Of a stretch of DNA of 64,000 bases, positions 47,301-60,100 are shown in pieces. The stretch is from Hydractinia symbiolongicarpus. Its lineage: Eukaryota > Cnidaria > Hydrozoa > Anthoathecata > Hydractiniidae. The stretch lies in contig NC_079875.1 of the NCBI RefSeq assembly GCF_029227915.1, positions 16,795,001 to 16,859,000 on the forward strand, given 5' to 3'. Each line of letters opens with the position of its first letter. Position 1 is the first letter of the stretch. A model generated the notes under the pieces. The model searched no databases. It saw only the letters and a program-made list of their open reading frames with translations, and was not told the origin of the DNA. The position numbers and the translations under genes were made by a program.

Positions 47301-50300
47301 GATATTGAGCCAGGATTATTAAAGTTGCACCATATAGTTAATCGGCATATTACTTCAAAATCATTTCTTGACAAAATCAATTCAAAAAACCTACTTCGAC
47401 ATTTCCAGTATAGCATAATTAGTTAATTGTACTATACCAAGTAGGGTTAAAGCATACGAAATCCAGCAATGATAACACACTTTTTACCTAAATTTGGTTA
47501 TTCTTTAACCTTCAAACTTTTTTATTAGAAACCATGCAAACAGTCAACTAATAAAAGCTTTTTAAAATTCAGAGGTATATAATCTTACTAATAAAAGTTT
47601 CTTAACAAGGTTTTTAAATGGAGTAAACTGCAAGTTTTGCTCATGACCGAAGTACAGCCCTTCTAGCATGGCCATTAAAGACCTGGCAAAGTTCTGTTAT
47701 TTCCAGCTATAAACCTAATCTAGGCTGCAAGGGATATAGTCTCACTTGCCTGAAAAGGAACTGGATCTTCTTAATGTCTCGATTATAAATGGCAGCCTTT
47801 AAAAAACAAGTATCTTACACTGCACTAGTTCTGTTTAGCTCTTCTTTTGTCAGGGTATCATTTCATCATTTCAGTGACAACAAGTAGTCTGTAAGTGGCT
47901 CTAATTTATCTTGGTGGGCATGTTGGGCCTCCTTCGTCAGCTGTGTTGATAAAAGACACTGTATATAGTTTTTTTAACCATGTGCCTGTTGCACAGGACA
48001 TGAGGTATATATATTTTTGTGCATATAAAGAGGTATCTAAAGAAGGCGTCTGCATTCTATGTGTACCAAAATTTTCTCAATATGTTCAGTACCTATAGAA
48101 CATGTTGTATTTACTTATTCAAACTGAAATACAATGTTTTTACTTAATTTTGCATCAATTTAGGGACCCAAAGCAACTAATTTATATCCTCCTGGTCAGC
48201 AAGTGATACTTTTGAACCAACTGCACCTCTATTTTTCAGGGTAACCATTATGATTTAAGGAAAAACACACCATTGACGCAGCCAGCTTTTCATAAACAGG
48301 GGCTAAATATTTTATAGATTTGTTGTTTTCTAACTTCAAGTCTGACATATATAATGTGTAGTTTTAGGTGAGTTTTTGCTAACTTAGCTTCAGCTTAATT
48401 TAGATATTTACTTGTATTTTTTTTTTTTTTTTTTTCTAATCAAAGCTCTTTCTGTGAGAGTTTGACCGTGAAACGCCCATGTTTTTTTCTCGATCAAAAG
48501 TTGTACCACATGATATTTTGACCATGAGAATACAAGAAAAGATGAAATAATGCCTTTACTTTTTATTTACCATCTAAAATGATGTCTGTTCTATTGACTA
48601 GTAAAAGTTTCGTAATTTCTTACTTTCTTAAAAAACTTACTTAAAAAAGGCAATACCAACTCAACATCTCATGTTATTTCCATTGAAATTGTTTGAGTAA
48701 TGTGGCTCCATGTAGCTAGCTTACCTTTCTTATATCATAGTCTTTTTTCTTATGACTATGCTTACATGAAAGAAGAGGGGGAACCTGCATATAACATACC
48801 GGCAAGAAATCCATGAAGAATAATTAATTTATCTTTTTATTTTACCTCCTTTTTCTTAGGTTTGATGACATTGACGCATTGATTTTGAATGACAAGGTGG
48901 ATTGAAGACAGAATAACAACGCCCAACTTTATAATAAAAAAATCATTAGAAGATTTAACTGACCCTTCAGCCCTTGTACATTGTTTTGTTGTTTGTTTTC
49001 AGATTTTCATGGGTCAGTGAAGCGGCCCACTTGTTTCCTGGAATTTCATGCGCACGCAGTATTTTCGTTTTTGAATTCTTAATGTAGCCTCGTCCCCAGG
49101 GTTCTCGGCCCCTAAGTGGGAGGCGATATGTTTTTAACCTTGTCCCAGCTAAAATTTTATTTAATTCAAATTTCGCTCAAGCAGCTCATTTCTCGAAGTA
49201 TGAGTGTCAAGATGCTTGACTACACAACCTGGAGCGTTTTTTGTTATAAAAATAAAACGTGCATAAGTTTTATCCATGTTAAAATACGCTGAACGACCTG
49301 TGATTAAGGTAGACTGCGTTGCGTTCAAGTTTAAGCACCTGTGACCTCCCGATTGAAGAGTCACTGATGGACATAACGCAAATGCTTTGGAAATAACCAT
49401 CCTGCTTAACGTCTCTGCGCTGTGGTGTTTTCCTAGCCAACGTGATAACTCGTAGGTACGTCAATACCACTTTCCATTAAGGTGTTTACTATCTCGGCAT
49501 GCGTATTAGAATATTTTTCCTACCCGCAACGCGCTGCTAACGCACACCTTTTTTAACAACCAATAAAAGTTCTAAAAAGGCTACTATCTTTAGCGTCTGT
49601 AATCTAAATAAGCATATACAGCACAACAAACGCTCGGAAAAGCAGCCATAAAACACGGTAGATTTAATCTATGACTAATTTTACAATCCTTTCTTCCGGT
49701 AAAATGGAATAGGTTTTAACAATAAAATATAATCTATATTTGCTTGCAATTTTTTTTATTCGTTATTTGAATATTTCGCGCGACTATTCGTCCGTACTCC
49801 TTTCGGTTTCTAGCAAATTAATCGCTACCATTAAAAGGTATAGACGATCAAGATTGGATAGGATCGTTAGTTCGTAAAGAGTGTGAGCAATAAAACTATA
49901 ATTTTGCTGTAAGCTCTGTAACCGACAATAATTTTGTTGTTATTCGCTTTAAGTTTGTATCTACGATTTCGTATCTTTTGGATTAGCGTATATAAGAGAT
50001 TTAGCAGCATACGAGGATAAATGGCTAAAGCTTAGTTTCCATTACACAAAAAAGTGTCGCGCGCAACAGACGTGCAACAGTTGTACAAGGTCACTGTACC
50101 AAATTTAATGAAAAGACATGTTTAACACAACAAAGCGACACAACAAGAGCCGCACAAGAAACGTTTTACTTTATTTCTCTGCAATAGTGGCACAAGAATT
50201 ACCCTAATAAGCCCCTGTGTAACATTACCTTAATTATACCTCAGGAAGTAAAACGTCCGTGGCAGTATTGTCACGGTCAAAAACTTCCTAAAATTTCAGG

Positions 50301-52440
50301 TTACCCTGTGACCCCTTTATTTTTAACAAGAGACAAGTGGCGACATGAATTTCAAATAATATTTTTACCTGCGGCAAAAACTAAGAAGAAAGCCGCATGT
50401 CAAAGTAAGTAAATTTAAAAAGGTGAATATATGCCAGTACTTTTGTCTTTTTCATTTCCAACTATTATACCCGAAGGAATACTAATAAGTACTAGGGACT
50501 GGGAGGGACTGAGGAGGGTTTGATCAATAGCCAGTAGGCTAACATTTCATATCTGTCATTCAAATGTCTAGTTGGTATACGTGACACCATCCTGTGTGAA
50601 AGCGAGGTCAATTCTCTAGGTTATAGATTGGTAGTCGAACCGACAGTTAGTCAGGATTTATGATCTTGATTTTTCATTCAGTAAGAGAATCTGCAATTAC
50701 CGTTTTTTATATACGAAACGACTTTCAACATTGACAAATAAATACAATGTTTCAGTACACGAAAACGAGGCTGTGTGTAATTCAATCGGCCATTGGTCCT
50801 TAAAATAACCAACCAGCGTTACTCACCCAACTAACAAAGACGTTCGATGGTTGATCTGATTGACACCTCTTCTTTTTAATTTGCTTTCTGTAGCTTCGGC
50901 TGCCATTATTAACTTAAACGAAACAACAACAATGACGCTTATATAAACCGAAGTTAAAGAAAAAATATGAAAAATATTGCAGAGACATTGCTGGGGCGAG
51001 ATAGTAAATTTATAGATCTTTATTTGTGTTAAGTGGTTATCGAGGTCCCACCACAGTTTGACCCACTGAGCAGAAGATTTCCATCTAGCCCTATAGATTG
51101 GCTGAAATGTGTTTTATATATAAGATCTCGGTAATAAACTGTATTATAAGAGACGCTAGTACATCATTGCATACAGAATAACATGTCTGGTTCAAAATGG
51201 ATTCTTTTTGTGTTCGATATCTTTCCTGCGGAGACAAATGTGGGGCCTGAGAATGAGATAGCATATTTTGCCTAAAAAATGAATAAGGATTATAAAGTAT
51301 ATGTTTTCTTATAAAGCCATATTTAATCTCTTCCTAGTTAAGCCAACCTCGTCCCTAGAGTGTGTTATTTTTTTTTATTTGGACGCACTTGTTCAGGCTC
51401 TAATATAAAGCCTAAGAACAAAGTTGCTGCTAAGTCTTCAACTTCGTCCCTTTAGCAAAAGCTTCATAGGTCCCAAGAACGATATTATTCCTATTATAGA
51501 GCTACGAAACCCTTCTACAACTGAACTTCGTGTATATCTATAAAGCAGAAAGCATATAAGTCCGTTTACTAGCCGCTTCAGCTCTCAAAACCCATATCTG
51601 CCCCAGTCTTTTTTAATTCTGACTTCTGTTTAAAACCAAGAAAACATTAAAAACAAAGTTACTTTGCTAAAATTAGAAAAAAAATGTATTTCTAAATCGG
51701 AAGCTTCTCTTACCGTATCTCAATTAATGCGACGGAAATAATTTCACGCAAAATATTTTCCATCAGTTTTTTGTTGCTTATTGCAATTTCACTTCATAAC
51801 TTTAACAAAAAAAATTTATAATATGGTTCTCTTGTTTAACAGATTTTTTATTTCTTGTCTACATTTTTATCGCATATAGGTATATACATTTATGTAATAC
51901 AATACTAAATCATAAAATATTTAAAATGATGAGTCCATGCCAAGTTGTCAGTCACACTAGGTTTACATTTTTTGCATGCACTGTATACGCTGGTATACTA
52001 AAAAAATAATTAAAAACATCACTGTGGAATTGCTTTATATTGTGGTGATTTTAGATGTAACAGAAAGTAAGAAGATACAGCCTCCGGTCAAGTTAATGAA
52101 AAGTATTTTAATTTTTAGTTTTTACGGTTGTATGTGCCAACACGGAGAATATTATATACATAAATAGCTGTAAAACAATAATTATTTATTGAGTTTGGGA
52201 CGAATTCTTCTTTTTTGAAGTTATGAGTGAATTAAAATAATAAATAATTCATGAAGAATTCCTGCAAACATATATAGGTTCATTCCAGAATAGTGTTAAC
52301 AACGGCGAAGCAACATTGGTTTTTGTAATGAATACGGCTATTCTGTATTCAGCTGAATAAAAACGAGACGTTATTTTTTCTTTAATTTTTGTAGTTTTAT
52401 GGTTAACTGTGATAACTTTGTTCTTGTACTTTTGCCATAT

Positions 52441-52788
52441 ACCTTGTCGGTAAAAAAAAGTCGGTAAAAAAATCAGTCGGAAAAAATATTAGTCACTTGG
52501 ACAAAATTTACTTTTTGCTGACTAAATTTTTGAATTTAGTTAATTTTCGTTAACTAATTTTTGAATTTAGTCACTAATAAAGAATAACTGCATAAAACTG
52601 ATAAAAATTAGCAACAATGAAGAAAAAACGGCGAAAAGGTGGTCGGAAAAAAGTCGGAAAAAAAATGTAAGCAAAAAAGTTTGGTCGGTAACAAAAAAGT
52701 CGGCAAAAATTTTAGTCGGCAAAAAATATTAGTCACTTAGCCAAAATTTAGTCACTGTTTGCCGACTTTTTTTTCACCGATAAGGTAT
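52441..52788. mobile_element. MITE-like element with about 24-bp terminal inverted repeats
   Basis: The left end ACCTTGTCGGTAAAAAAAAG (then TCGG) is the inverse complement of the right end CCGACTTTTTTTTCACCGAT (then AAGGT). TAT/ATA flanks both sides. Internal GTCGG, TTAGTCACTT and TGACTAAATTTT motifs repeat in both orientations. There is no coding capacity. Related ends occur at 53630-53697 (CTCCGATAAGGTATCC) and 55718-55798. Confidence 0.75.
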
Positions 52789-54105
52789 ACAATTTTTATT
52801 TAAAAAGTACACCAAGATTCTAACCAAACTGGTCATTATTCTCAAAATTCTCTATTGTTCTATAAAATAATAGACCTATTTGTTTTTAACCTGAAATCCA
52901 ACCTTATCTCCAAATCTTATAAAAAGCGTGGAAATATACTTTATTTTTATAAGTGTGTAGTTTGATTTGGCATTTCATTCCAGATTCCTCAGAATATGGA
53001 AACGAGTGCGACACCTGTAGTCATAAGAGTCCTGGGGAAGAGGTTAAACGAGTATTTATTTTTTTATTCCATATTTTATTTTTTTTCTGAGCATCCCTGT
53101 TCTAAATTGTTATTTCAAATATCTCAAGTATCAACTGCGACCCCAGGGCCTTTGTCTTTTTGGTATGTTTTAACAAAGGAGACAAAGAGATCTTGGGTCG
53201 AAGTTGATCAAGTATCGCTACTAAAGTGGACATACTTACGGATGTACAAGGTTTTTTCACCATAGGGTATTTCTGAACACATGCAGTACAACAAAAAATA
53301 GCGAATTTTCTAGTAGAATAAAAAAAATTGATTCACGTTAAAGCGACACCCCATGCATTACCACCCCTCTCCATTTCCCCTTGCTTCTCTTCACCCCTCG
53401 TAACCCCTATTCCTATCTCGTAACTCCCCAACCCCTAAGCCCCGCAAATCCTATTCCTATCTTGTATCTCCCAAACCTGCAATCTTTGTTGAAAATATTT
53501 GGATTATTACCATTTTCATTCAGGATCCGATAAAATCGTGAATTCTTATTTTTGTTTTGATTTTTTACGAGATTATAAAACAAAAATTAAAACTATTCTA
53601 GTCTATAATTCTATGTCAGAATTCTACAAATAAAATTTGTCGGACAAAATTTTCAACCCCTAATTTTGTCCAACATTATTTTCTCCGATAAGGTATCCTA
53701 TACAACCACTCTCCTACCTGTTGCGTGTGTGTTTCTATTCTCGAACGAAATGGTAATTTTGCGAAAGAGAAGAACAAGAATGGCGGTTTGTAGAAAAGGA
53801 TATGTATGTATTTACAAAACTAATGTACAAGAATAAATTCTTTTACTCGATTTTACAAAGCCAAAGAGTAGATATATATATATACAAAAAATTTCAAGGT
53901 ATACAATACATTCTCACTTCAAAACAAAAAATTGAAACACACATACACACCACGAATTGCACAAACAGAACTTCCCGCCTTAAAAGACAAAAAGTACTGT
54001 TAAAAAACTGGTAGAGTAACAAGAACCAATTCTTTAGTAATCGAGACTAGTTGTTTTTCTCATTTTGTATCAGAAACAAAAAAATGAAGCCCTGCTTTTT
54101 GCGTG

Positions 54106-57100
54106 TTAGCTAACGCACTGGCCAGGAGTTGATAAATGTTTCGTCATATCTGCGGCTTGCAGAAATCGTTTCCCACACTTTTGACAATCTAAAGGCGCAG
54201 TCTTCATAATGTCTTTCACGGGCAGTTTCGGTTCATTCAATGTATGACTACGCATGTGTGCGCTGAGTGCATTTGTACCTGAAAAAGACCGTGCACAAAC
54301 GCCACATTTAAACGGTCTCTCTGACGTGTGCATGGCCATGTGCTCTTGTAAATCAACTGGTTCTGGAAAGGAGAGTTGGCAACGTCCGCATTGGTAAGGT
54401 TTTGCTGCTTCGGCAACACAGTGATGCGTTTCCAGTGCAGCTTTTTGCGAAAAACTTTGTCTGCAACCTTGGCAACGATAAATTTCCCATGGTTCAGACG
54501 GTGCGTTTCCTTCATGCATTGCTCTTTCATGACTGGACCTGCCACGCTCCATGTTCATGCGTTCTATTCTCTCGTGTTGACGCGCCATTCGTTCACGTTC
54601 GTGTAACACCCTGTCTTTCTCACGAGCGAGGCGTTCATGTTCGAATGCATGTTCGTGGTATAGCTTCATTTCGTTATGCTTAGTTATATCGTCGAGTTTT
54701 ATCCGAGAGCGTTCGTGTGTCACCGGTGTTACTGACATCACAGGAGGAGGAAGCTTCGAGTACGTAATCGAAGAAGGATAATGATGTGGAATAGCACCTG
54801 GTGGAAGATTCATATGAGAACCCAGCAACCCAGGAGAAGGACGGTTACCGCGTTCGGCATGTGCCATATGTTCCAAATGTTCTAAATGTTCACGTTCCGA
54901 TGGCGGCCTATCACCAGCACTGTTGCGCTTACGTAAATCATCCGCACTCATTGATCGAAGCATACTGGACGAAGCATGGTTTGGCTCTCTTCGAAATCCA
55001 GGATTCCTTTTTCTGGGAGAATGACTCGGAGGAGCATTTGGATGAACGTGCGGTCGACTTACTGATACATGGGTTATCGAGTGAACAGATCGAGTATCTA
55101 TTATACTTGGTGCTTGACTTAATGTAGGCGGTTGGGCGGGAGGTTGAGCGGAAGGCGGTTGAAATGTGTTAGAGGGATGACCATGAAGCGGTTGAGTGTG
55201 TAGGTGCCCATTTGGTGGTATGCGTGGTGGTTCGTTCCGTTCGCGTCCAACAGGTGCGGCGTTTGGGATTACTTTGCCTCCATGTAGAAATGGATGTGAT
55301 CTTTCACCGTGATGGATGCGGTTTGGATCAAGATCAGATTTCTTTGGTACTTCTGTTGGTGCTTGAATACCTAAAAAGTTTCACGAAAATATAAAAATTT
55401 CTAAAGTCAAGTTAAGCAAAATTTCTTTAACTGTGGATCGCACTGTATTGTCATCAATCTGGTGATGGAAATGGATCGTGCCTTTGCGTGGTTATACATT
55501 TTCTCTGGACAGTTAATGAGTTTTTCACAAAAAAACAAAACAAAGGAGTCTATAGAGAGATGTGACTCTTTTTACTGGAGGATTTCTATCAATCGGAAAA
55601 ATTTTATTCGGATAAAATATTTGTTTCGTTATGGAAAATTCTTTTTTACGGCCTTTGTTTAATCACTTTTCTATATGGACGCAAAGAAACAGCTCCAAAA
55701 AATAGTTATTAACACATAATTTGTCGGGCAAAATTTTGTCGGACAAAATCCTCGTCACTACCAAAAAATTTCATCACCGTTTTTTGTCGGATAGGGTTAA
55801 TCTCCTTGAAAAGAAGAAGAAAAAATTGAAAGAAAATAAACAAGAAGGCGATCTATCTTACTTTCCATTGAAAATGACGACATATCTCTAATGTCGTACG
55901 GCATTCCAAAATATTGCGGGTATTTGTCGTCATACCATACCAACAGCTCACTTCCGATTGCGATATCTTTGAAAGCTCTGTAGTAAATACTACCATAGTA
56001 CTGAAAGACAAATAAATTCTGCTCGCCTCTATGTCGAGCGCATTGGATAAACCGCATCCAGCTAGAAGCGTTTTCGTCACTTGCATCCAAAAAGTGACTT
56101 AACCGTAAGTTTTCGTAAATCTAAAAAGAAATTATATTGAATTACAAACGAGGTTGAGCACTAAGTCATAATATGGCAACAAATATTCGAAATAAGCTGC
56201 ATTTTTACAACTTCGTGTCTAGGGTCTCTTTTTCAAATTCGTTGAGGACTACACGTGCGAGTTACTTAAGCTAGCCGTACCTCTCTTTTTACAACCGCAT
56301 CTATTGTTTCCTTGTTGCTCGCTGACTAACCACTTGGAAAGACCTAATTTATGTCTTTGTTTGCTCAATTCGTCTAGCGCGCCAATCAGACTTTAGCTTT
56401 AACCACTTACGTAATCGGTTTGCATTTTTTTAACGACAACATAATGTCTTGGAAACTACTGCTCTTTTTATAATCCATATTTTTGATTTCTTACTTTGTA
56501 TTTACTCACTGTAGGACGACGGTTGCTTATAACTTGCTTTCGTTTTTTGTAGCATTTAAGCCTCTTCTTGTTCACAAAGCGTTGCTTATAAAAACGCGCG
56601 TATTTTCTATTGATCAATCAGTGCTAGGAGATGAAGACACGATAGTTAAAGTTGCACTAGAACTTACCTCCCAAAGAAAAGGAGCGTCACCCTGACTTAT
56701 TTGCTTTAGCCCATCTTCCACAGCTATTTTTTTTCCTTCATACGGCCCAATCCATGTTCCCATGGGAATAAATTGTTTGGCAAACACACCATAGCCTGCC
56801 AGTGGAAGTGTAGATATGCACAAACCAACCTCGTCGGGGAAGGTGGATACTGCATATGACTTTGGACCAGATAGTGTCAAAGATGGCAGCGAAGGAAGCG
56901 GTCCGTCATGTTGAGGACATTCTCCGAATCGGATTTCTTGACACATATCACACCCTAAAGATACACATTCTTATAATGTGGTTAAACTTCACTACCACTC
57001 AAGTAGAAAAGCAAAGATGGTAGCGAAGAAAGCGGTCCGTTATGTTGAGGACATCTCAGAATTGGATTTTTTGACAAATACCGTTTACTCTATTATTTTG

Positions 57101-60100
57101 GCATCTGTGCAATTTATGCCTCTCCAGTAAACCCACCTTTGTGGAACGGGTTGAACCCGCCTTTTTATTATTCCCAACTCTCTAATATCCCCACCCGTAA
57201 ACCCGCCATTATTTCCAAGGTTGAAACTTTAATCCCACAGCGAAAATGACAAAGCAAACACGGTACCACACCCTTAAGTAGACACTGGAATATGCTGTCA
57301 AATTTCAGCATCACCAAAGACACAGAGCAAAGTACACCATGTAATTAAACACTTTTTTATCTGTGGTTTAAACTGTTAGACAACATGTTATCTAATCTGT
57401 GCAAATAATGGTGTTTTGCTGACTTTTGCGATCTTGTTGTTGGATCAGACTATTTTTATAAACAGCAATATTAATTACATTTTTTTGTTAATCTTGTGTA
57501 AGAAGGGAGGAATGTCTCGAAAGAAAATAAATAGTACAGAGGGTTGTTTTTAAAACTAAATTTTATGTGTACATACACTTCGCCGGTTTGTTTTTATCTT
57601 CGGAAGTTAAGCCAGAAGATGTAGAAGAAGGCTTCGAGGGAGGTGTTGATTTACGGTCGCCGATTTGGACCACTCGCATTTCTAGTTTTCCATATAAACA
57701 TTTTTCTAACTCGTGAACAGTGAACTGGTGAGGACGATACTGCTGACGCATGCCATAAGGGTGATACTTTGCAGAATACGGTGCGGCGTGGGCAGGATTT
57801 TGACCAACTTGTTTTAAAAGTCCATTCTCTTGCGGTGGCGGAGCGACGCCATGCATGGTCCATGGTGGTGGATGCGGGTGTGGCTAAGCAATCGTAAAAA
57901 CAATTAAACTTTCGAGTTAAAATTAAATTTAGAGCATTAAAGCATTGATGGCCGCAGTTTTCAGATTTTTCATTTTTTGGATATACCCATTTTTTTTTCT
58001 TCCGCAGGGATTGTATTCTTGAAGCTTGGAAAGTTCTGATAAATCAACTTCAAGCGTTTGCAGACCGGAAATTTTATAAAAAAGAAATAATGTGTGAAAC
58101 CCCTGTAAGCTGACGTCCAAACACTGAGAACTGCAGCCATGAATGCTTAAATAGAAAGCCATTTTTACAGATATCGAGTCGAGAGAATTAAGAAGCTCTG
58201 AGACCCCTAAAAATAACTTTAATTTTACTTAAAAATATATCTTAAATAAAAAAAATCATTATATAGCAAAAAAGCGTCAGTGAAAAACACGTGATGTCTT
58301 GCTCCATCCGCCTTTCATTTACAGACATGCTAAAATTTAATAACATTACCCCAGTCCACCACAAGTCGACACAGGTAAACGAACACGCGACCGTATATCT
58401 ATTTAGTTTCTAATAATGACATAGCCTAATTAGATATAAACGAGACAATTAATAGCTATTTTGTTTCTAATTACAAAAATTTACGAGCTTAATTATGGAA
58501 ATTGGTAAATTTCACCGCAAACGTGGCAACGATATCAAGTTGTCACCAGTCGGCTAATGGGTTTATAATAACAATCCATGCAATAAAACTGTCGCCAAGG
58601 TGATAGGTTTTTAACCTCGTTAGTGTCAACGGACAAAGATTATTTTAAAAGCGCACATGACTTGAACACGAAGGACAATAGGTCAACACAGACAGTTAGA
58701 ATGCCATAGGAAATTCCGTCCAATCGCTTGTCGAATGGTTCAATTTGCGATTACGTAATACGGAGCATTTTAAAGTCACGTGAGGAACAGTTCTATCAAA
58801 ATTGTAGAGAGATAGAACTTCGTGCCGCGATAGGCCCGAGTTACACATAACAATGGTTCGCATCAACGGTTCGCGTTACACTCACTTGCTTTCTTGACAC
58901 GTTAGTCTTTCACTAAGCACTTGTACAAAAATAAAAATAATTTTTCTCAAAAGCTGTATTAGTGTACAGACATTTATATCTCCGTGTGAAAAGCTCCAAG
59001 ACTTCTCGCTCTGTTTATGAGTAAAATAGTGGAAGTGAGTAAATAGATTAGTCGCGAAACACGGATTATTTGTAGCACCCAGTCTAGTGTTGACACGGGA
59101 TTAGGCATAAGAACGAAAAGCTACCGGTATTTATAACAAAGAGCTATGTAGACCTAGATTATCTAGCTGGTGTTATAAACTTCTTTGATTCTATTTCGGC
59201 GTTTACTTGTTCAGTGTTAATAAAAAAAAGTTTTCATAGTTGCCAAGAAACCGGCGAATAACACCAACTTCGTACTCAGATCTAACTGTTTCTCATTAGC
59301 GCAGTCCTTTGAGAGCTGGCACTGAGTTTGGTAAAATTATGACACGTGCATGGCTCAAACGTAGACACAAATTCTGGAAACTTGGAAACAAGGTTGGTAA
59401 AATGACGCAAGCAAAAATACGCAACAGTAAGCATAGCTTAACTGAAGCGGGATGACTTTTTACACAGAAAACCTAGTTCCTAGACCTGTAGTATCAATCA
59501 ATTATAACCAACTGTACTATCAAAGAGAAGAAAGTACAAGAGACGAAAATGTATTTCATTTTTCAAGATTTCCAACGTTCATCCTTAAGGCTGCTACCTC
59601 GTCCCCAGAGCTCTAGGTTTTCTCATATTTGATGGCAGCCGTCCAAGTATAAGAAACCTAACAGTCCTGGAGGCAAGGTCGTGAAAGCATTTACACACCA
59701 TGGAAGCAAAAGTTGTGGCATACGTTTATAGATTGTTCAAGTTCCACCTTTCATGTGGTCACGCCTATGTTTAAACTCTCGGTAACCGAAAATCGAAATT
59801 GTCGTGATGCAACACATGTTACTAAACTTTTCGGACTCAGCGCGGGTACTTGAGAATCTTTCATTGTTGTTGTTATTAAACATTGAAAACTGAGCTGTTT
59901 TGACAATAACTGCATGTTCCGTCTTCGGGTGATCACGTTACTGATGTGAAAATATTTGATGCCAATCAACCAAACAAAATAAAATAGGTAAATATAGAAC
60001 TTGTGTAAGTCTACGAAATTTGATCCGGTTTCATTTTTTTTACCGCCACACATGAACTTCATGGCAGACGGGAGAAATACCACCATGCAGCGTTCCTTTC

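Larger units (their letters stand above)
43134..54105. other. Gene-poor stretch of 11 kb
   Basis: No functional gene found on either strand. Contents: 41-bp repeat (43330-43460), a G-run near 45008-45017, a LINE relic (47080-47300), a T-run near 48417-48436, a mini-foldback relative (48735-48765), an inverted-repeat element (52441-52788) and a partial relative (53630-53700). The frames at 47895-48098 and 52996-53265 match nothing I recognise. Confidence 0.5.

Noticed and set aside
52996-53265. Open frame beginning METSATPVVIRVLGKR
   Set aside because: It has a T/F-rich interior, no homology that I recognise and no splice partners.
54237-54683. Alternative reading frames over the PRDM last exon
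   Set aside because: They overlap the zinc-finger coding exon and have no family resemblance; they are shadows.
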